From JACCYQ01 sp036675565 (GTDB lineage Bacteria > Bacteroidota > Bacteroidia > Chitinophagales > Chitinophagaceae): DNA of 6,874 nucleotides. The DNA is taken from contig JAKFER010000053.1 of NCBI GenBank assembly GCA_036675565.1, forward strand, positions 1-6,874, in the 5' to 3' direction. The position numbers were made by a program, and so were the translations under genes. The notes beneath the pieces are model-generated. The model was given only the letters and a program-made list of their open reading frames with translations. It was not told where the DNA came from and searched no databases. This document shows positions 5,406-6,874 of the stretch, in pieces; the first letter of the stretch is position 1, and each line of letters opens with the position of its first letter.

Positions 5406-6874
5406 ATGGCAGATAAGAATTCATTTCTCCAGGCTATTGAAAAGGGATATTCATTTAAAGGAGAATCTGTACGCATTGGTGTAGGCATGCTGGATGGTGA
5501 AGTTGTTGAAGGTGCGGCAGTAAACCTGCCTTTAAAAACAATGAACAGGCATGGTTTAGTTGCTGGTGCAACTGGGACAGGTAAAACAAAAACCCTGCAA
5601 ATATTAAGCGAGGTATTAAGCGATGCCAGTGTGCCGGTTTTGATCATGGATATTAAAGGCGACTTAAGTGGCATTGCCGCCGCCGGTGAAATCAATGAAA
5701 AGATCCTTGATCGAAGTAAAAAAATAGGTATTAATTATATGCCTGCAGCTTATCCAACAGAATTGCTTACATTAAGTGAAGAAAAGGGAGTGCGTTTAAG
5801 GGCAACCGTTAGTGAATTTGGCCCGGTGCTATTATCTAAAATTCTTACGCTGAATGATACGCAGGGTGGCCTGGTATCTATGATTTTTAAATACTGTGAT
5901 GATCATAAACTGCCTTTACTCGATTTGAAGGATTTTATTAAAGTACTTCAATACATCAGTGACGAAGGTAAACCAGAGATGGAAAAAAGTTATGGCCGCA
6001 TTTCAACATCTTCAACCGGTACCATCTTGCGTAAGGTGATTGAACTTCAGCAACAAGGCGCAGACCGTTTCTTTGGCGAGCTAAGCTTTGATGTGGATGA
6101 TTTGATGCGAATAAGCAATGATGGAAGAGGCGTAGTTTCGGTTGTAAGGGTTACAGATTTGCAGGACAGGCCAAAACTTTTTTCCACTTTTATGTTGCAA
6201 CTTTTGGCAGAGTTATATGCAATTTCACCCGAAGAAGGTGACCTTGATAAACCGAAACTGGTCATTTTTATTGATGAAGCGCATCTTATTTTCCAGGAAG
6301 CAAGCAGTGCATTATTACAGCAGATAGAAACCATCATTAAACTAATTCGCTCCAAAGGAATTGGTATTTTCTTTTGTACACAAAATCCTACCGATGTTCC
6401 TGCAGCAGTATTGTCGCAACTGGGTTTAAAAATTCAGCATTCTTTGAGAGCTTTTACTGCAGCCGATCGAAAAGCCATTAAACAAACTGCCGAGAATTAT
6501 CCTGAAACGGAATTTTACAAAACAGAAGATTTAATCACTCATTTGGGTGTTGGTGAAGCCATGATCACCATGTTAAATGAAAAAGGAATTCCGACACCAT
6601 TAGTGCATACCATGCTGGTTGCCCCTCGCAGCAGGATGGATATTTTATCACCATCTGAGATAGATGAATTGGTAAAGCGATCTAAACTAGTAGATAAATA
6701 CAATAAAGAAGTTGATAGTAAAAGTGCACATGAAATTCTTACAGAGAAATTGGAATTAGCTGCAGATAATGAACAGGAAGAAAAAGATAAAAAGACCACA
6801 AGAAGAGCACCTGCTGAGAAAGGATTTTTTGATAATCCTACTGTTAAACAAGTAGGACGTACCGCTGCAAGTAT
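5406..6874 (+). CDS. HerA-like P-loop ATPase (DUF853/YjgR family), 3'-truncated
   Basis: A FtsK/HerA-superfamily ATPase of the YjgR (DUF853, HerA C-terminal) type; E. coli YjgR is about 500 residues and its cellular role is unclear, while archaeal HerA is a DNA translocase acting with NurA nuclease. The 489 visible residues start MADKNSFLQA; an in-frame TAA four codons upstream makes the ATG at 5406 the only reasonable ATG start. The Walker A motif is GATGTGKT (54-61), followed by VLIMDIKGDLSG (78-89), which is typical of the family. Walker B is KLVIFIDEAH (284-293, D290/E291), then IRSKGIGIFFCTQNPTD (314-330), holding the sensor-like TQNP. Residues 430-470 are charged and low in hydrophobicity, probably a linker. 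The window ends after KQVGRTAAS; YjgR-type proteins have a similar GR-containing tail near their C-terminus, so probably only a few tens of residues are missing (inference). It is divergent from gldB; no nuclease partner is visible. Confidence 0.9.
   Translation, partial: MADKNSFLQAIEKGYSFKGESVRIGVGMLDGEVVEGAAVNLPLKTMNRHGLVAGATGTGKTKTLQILSEVLSDASVPVLIMDIKGDLSGIAAAGEINEKILDRSKKIGINYMPAAYPTELLTLSEEKGVRLRATVSEFGPVLLSKILTLNDTQGGLVSMIFKYCDDHKLPLLDLKDFIKVLQYISDEGKPEMEKSYGRISTSSTGTILRKVIELQQQGADRFFGELSFDVDDLMRISNDGRGVVSVVRVTDLQDRPKLFSTFMLQLLAELYAISPEEGDLDKPKLVIFIDEAHLIFQEASSALLQQIETIIKLIRSKGIGIFFCTQNPTDVPAAVLSQLGLKIQHSLRAFTAADRKAIKQTAENYPETEFYKTEDLITHLGVGEAMITMLNEKGIPTPLVHTMLVAPRSRMDILSPSEIDELVKRSKLVDKYNKEVDSKSAHEILTEKLELAADNEQEEKDKKTTRRAPAEKGFFDNPTVKQVGRTAAS

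Noticed and set aside
5684..5694. GCCGCCGCCGG run as a simple-sequence repeat
   Set aside because: It encodes three alanines and a glycine in the HerA-like protein and is too short to suggest phase variation.
5372..5695. 107-codon open frame on the minus strand
   Set aside because: It lies antisense over the start and Walker A region of the HerA-like gene and its translation has no recognisable domain; it is a shadow frame. The same applies to minus-strand frames at 6047-6355 and 6539-6799.
5406..6874. HerA-based anti-phage defence system
   Set aside because: The protein is of the widespread YjgR/DUF853 type, the visible neighbours are housekeeping or envelope genes, and no nuclease or sensor partner lies in the window.

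Overview
The window looks like ordinary chromosome from a Bacteroidota bacterium, most plausibly of the Chitinophagaceae or a related Sphingobacteriia-type lineage. The evidence is a GldB-type gliding lipoprotein, a Thermus/Rickettsia-type isocitrate dehydrogenase with the extra C-terminal domain, AT-rich DNA, starts preceded by A-rich sequence rather than clear Shine-Dalgarno sites, and candidate TAnnTTTG -7 promoter elements. The family placement is an inference from gene content, not a measured phylogeny.

Layout. Positions 1-1010 (+) hold a tightly packed run: the 3' end of nadC (NAD biosynthesis), a SUI1/eIF1-like translation factor (YciH type), and a 57-residue two-helix membrane protein that starts one base after the SUI1 stop. 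Convergent to it, 1040-2491 (-) is isocitrate dehydrogenase of the TCA cycle. A 149-bp divergent intergenic region separates it from apaG (2641-3027, +), followed by a membrane fatty acid desaturase (3165-4259, +). The desaturase converges, with only 7 bp between stop codons, on a gldB-like lipoprotein gene (4267-5277, -). A 128-bp divergent region then leads to a HerA-like (DUF853/YjgR-type) ATPase (5406 to the window end, +), which is cut just before its likely C-terminus.

Functionally these are mostly housekeeping genes: NAD synthesis, translation initiation, central carbon flux, lipid desaturation, gliding/secretion envelope function, and a DNA-translocase-like ATPase. I see no mobile element, CRISPR array, tRNA, rRNA or toxin-antitoxin pair, and no convincing new multi-gene system. 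The points most worth a second look are the cofactor-determining residues of the isocitrate dehydrogenase, which read as NAD-type rather than NADP-type, and the small membrane protein coupled to the SUI1 gene. No stretch longer than 150 bases lacks a gene.
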